Below are positions 5,551 to 6,554 of a stretch of 6,554 nucleotides of DNA, piece after piece (the first letter of the stretch is position 1; the number at the start of each line of letters is the position of its first letter). The stretch is taken from positions 1-6,554 of the forward strand of contig JAFYUD010000205.1 in assembly GCA_017549665.1 (NCBI GenBank). The letters are read 5' to 3'. The translations under genes were made by a program, and so were the position numbers. This DNA comes from Clostridia bacterium. Lineage in GTDB: Bacteria > Bacillota_A > Clostridia > Oscillospirales > Acutalibacteraceae. The notes beneath the pieces are model-generated. The model had not been told where the DNA came from. It saw only the letters and a list, made by a program, of their open reading frames with translations, and made no database searches.

Positions 5551-6554
5551 TCATATTCCGATAATTTTTCTTATGTCTTCTGCCGTAACACAGGTAAGGG
5601 GGATGTTTTTCTTTACGGAAATATATGCCGCAGTGCCTGCTGCTTCTCCGATTCCGACACATATAGGCATTACTCTGAAATTTGAATGTGCCATATGTGT
5701 ACCCGAAATATTTCTTCCGCAAAGAAGAAGATTTTTCTTTACGTCAGGAATCAGACAACGATAGGGAATAGTGTAACCCTTAGTCTGTCTGAAATGCTTC
5801 TGTACGCCTGTTTTGTCAAGACCTGCACCCGTAATATTGTGTACGTCAAAATTGAAATATGCATCTTTTACAACGTAATCATCGAACACTTTTGCTTCAA
5901 GAATATCTTTTTCATTCAGAGTATATTTTCCCTTGAAATGGCGTGTTTCACGAATACCCATAAGCGAAGCAGAGCTGATTATATAGCATTTTTCATAACC
6001 GGGGACGAATTTACGCAGATACTTCACAATGTAATCCATCTGTTTTCTGCATGTGAGTGTGGCACGTGTCAGGTCGTCAGCATTCGTGCCGTCAATGTCG
6101 ATGGCATTTGTCATATTACAGGTCACAACTCCGGGGAGAGTTGATTTGTAGGTGAGAATATGACCTGCAGGGTAGGGAATATGCTCCTTTGCAAGTGCCT
6201 GCAATTCACCGTCGGGAGTGTGGTAAGTTGACTCAAATGAACCTAAAAATACGGCACGGTCATAGTCCACGCCTCCAACCTTGAACATAAGTGTTGCAGG
6301 CTGCATCTTATTGTCACTTTCTCTGCCGAGAATGAATTCTGCGCCCGATTTTGCGGCAATGTCACCGTCACCCGTTGCATCAATTGTTACCTTTGCGTAA
6401 ATATCAGTTCTGCCTGATTTGTTGATAACCGTTGCGCCGAGGATTTTGTTTCCGTCGCAGATTGCATCTTCTGCAAAGGTGTAAAGCATAATGCGGCATC
6501 CCACCTCGCAGAGCATTTCAAGATAAAGAGTTTTCAGCTTTTCGGGGTCAATGA
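5551..6554 (-). CDS. FAD-dependent oxidoreductase (PF12831-like), C-terminal part, cut by window edge
   Basis: The frame is open to the right edge. Its 333 visible codons begin I-D-P-E-K-L-K, and the ATG at 6516 is internal, not the start. The family's D-x-E-x-L-K element opens the fragment, followed by a GCRIMLYTFAEDAI stretch. The hallmark I57-D-A-T-G-D-G-D-I-A-A-K-S-G-A lies at about 57-71, then M-Q-P-A-T-L-M-F-K-V (83-92), then M199-G-I-R-E-T-R-H with the downstream G-K-Y-T-L. The C-terminal FAD-contact region is complete: I-P-Y-R-C-L-I-P (262-269), N-L-L-L-C-G-R-N-I-S-G-T-H (274-286), R-V-M-P (293-296) and G-E-A-A-G-T-A-A (302-309). The N-terminal GxGxxG dinucleotide site must lie outside. 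Proteins of this family are common in polysaccharide-utilisation loci, but the substrate is usually unknown; a sugar or glycan derivative is plausible here. The stop at 5551 is followed by a 71-base gap to the next gene. Confidence 0.88.
   Translation of the reverse strand, partial: IDPEKLKTLYLEMLCEVGCRIMLYTFAEDAICDGNKILGATVINKSGRTDIYAKVTIDATGDGDIAAKSGAEFILGRESDNKMQPATLMFKVGGVDYDRAVFLGSFESTYHTPDGELQALAKEHIPYPAGHILTYKSTLPGVVTCNMTNAIDIDGTNADDLTRATLTCRKQMDYIVKYLRKFVPGYEKCYIISSASLMGIRETRHFKGKYTLNEKDILEAKVFDDYVVKDAYFNFDVHNITGAGLDKTGVQKHFRQTKGYTIPYRCLIPDVKKNLLLCGRNISGTHMAHSNFRVMPICVGIGEAAGTAAYISVKKNIPLTCVTAEDIRKIIGI

Noticed and set aside
5686..6144. Plus-strand open frame of 152 codons
   Set aside because: It is opposite the FAD oxidoreductase, whose conserved motifs cover the same bases. 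No family resemblance is seen in the plus frame.
6481..6516. ATG at 6516 as the start of the FAD oxidoreductase
   Set aside because: The same frame continues upstream to the window edge with the family-typical I-D-P-E-K-L-K-T-L-Y-L-E segment, so this Met is internal and the gene is cut by the edge.

Overview
The window carries five protein genes, all on the minus strand, with no visible mobile element, RNA gene or CRISPR array. Base composition is moderate to low G+C and intergenic DNA is very A/T-rich. Shine-Dalgarno sites are strong, and the promoter and intrinsic terminator are of the sigma-70/A kind. With the Gram-positive-looking signal peptide and the protein families present, this suggests an anaerobic, gut-type Bacillota (Clostridia, Ruminococcus/Oscillospiraceae-like). 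That assignment is inference from style and content, not from a marker gene.

In the direction of transcription (high to low coordinates): (1) the C-terminal 333 residues of a PF12831-type FAD-dependent oxidoreductase, whose FAD-binding N-terminus lies beyond the window (5551-6554). (2) A 71-base gap with a good promoter inside an inverted repeat, then an exported GxGYxYP-family protein (putative glycoside hydrolase, 3791-5479). (3) 24 bases on, an unrecognised membrane protein with about 11-12 membrane segments (2306-3766). (4) A rho-independent terminator (2257-2288) closing this unit. (5) An A/T-rich promoter region, then a secreted protein of the neutral/alkaline ceramidase family (283-2124). 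(6) 20 bases on, the first 87 residues of a GH38 alpha-mannosidase (1-262), running off the left edge.

Taken together this looks like part of a glycan or glycoconjugate degradation locus with at least two transcription units. One holds GxGYxYP plus the membrane protein, perhaps with read-through from the FAD oxidoreductase. The other holds the ceramidase-like protein plus GH38. A plausible but unproven reading is that the secreted ceramidase-like amidase and the GxGYxYP protein act outside the cell on a host or microbial glycoconjugate, while the signal-less GH38 enzyme trims imported mannose-containing pieces in the cytoplasm. The substrate cannot be told from sequence.

The most unusual parts are the unrecognised membrane protein tightly coupled to the GxGYxYP gene, the altered eponymous motif of that GxGYxYP protein, the apparent Thr at the ceramidase nucleophile position, and a promoter enclosed by an 8-bp inverted repeat.
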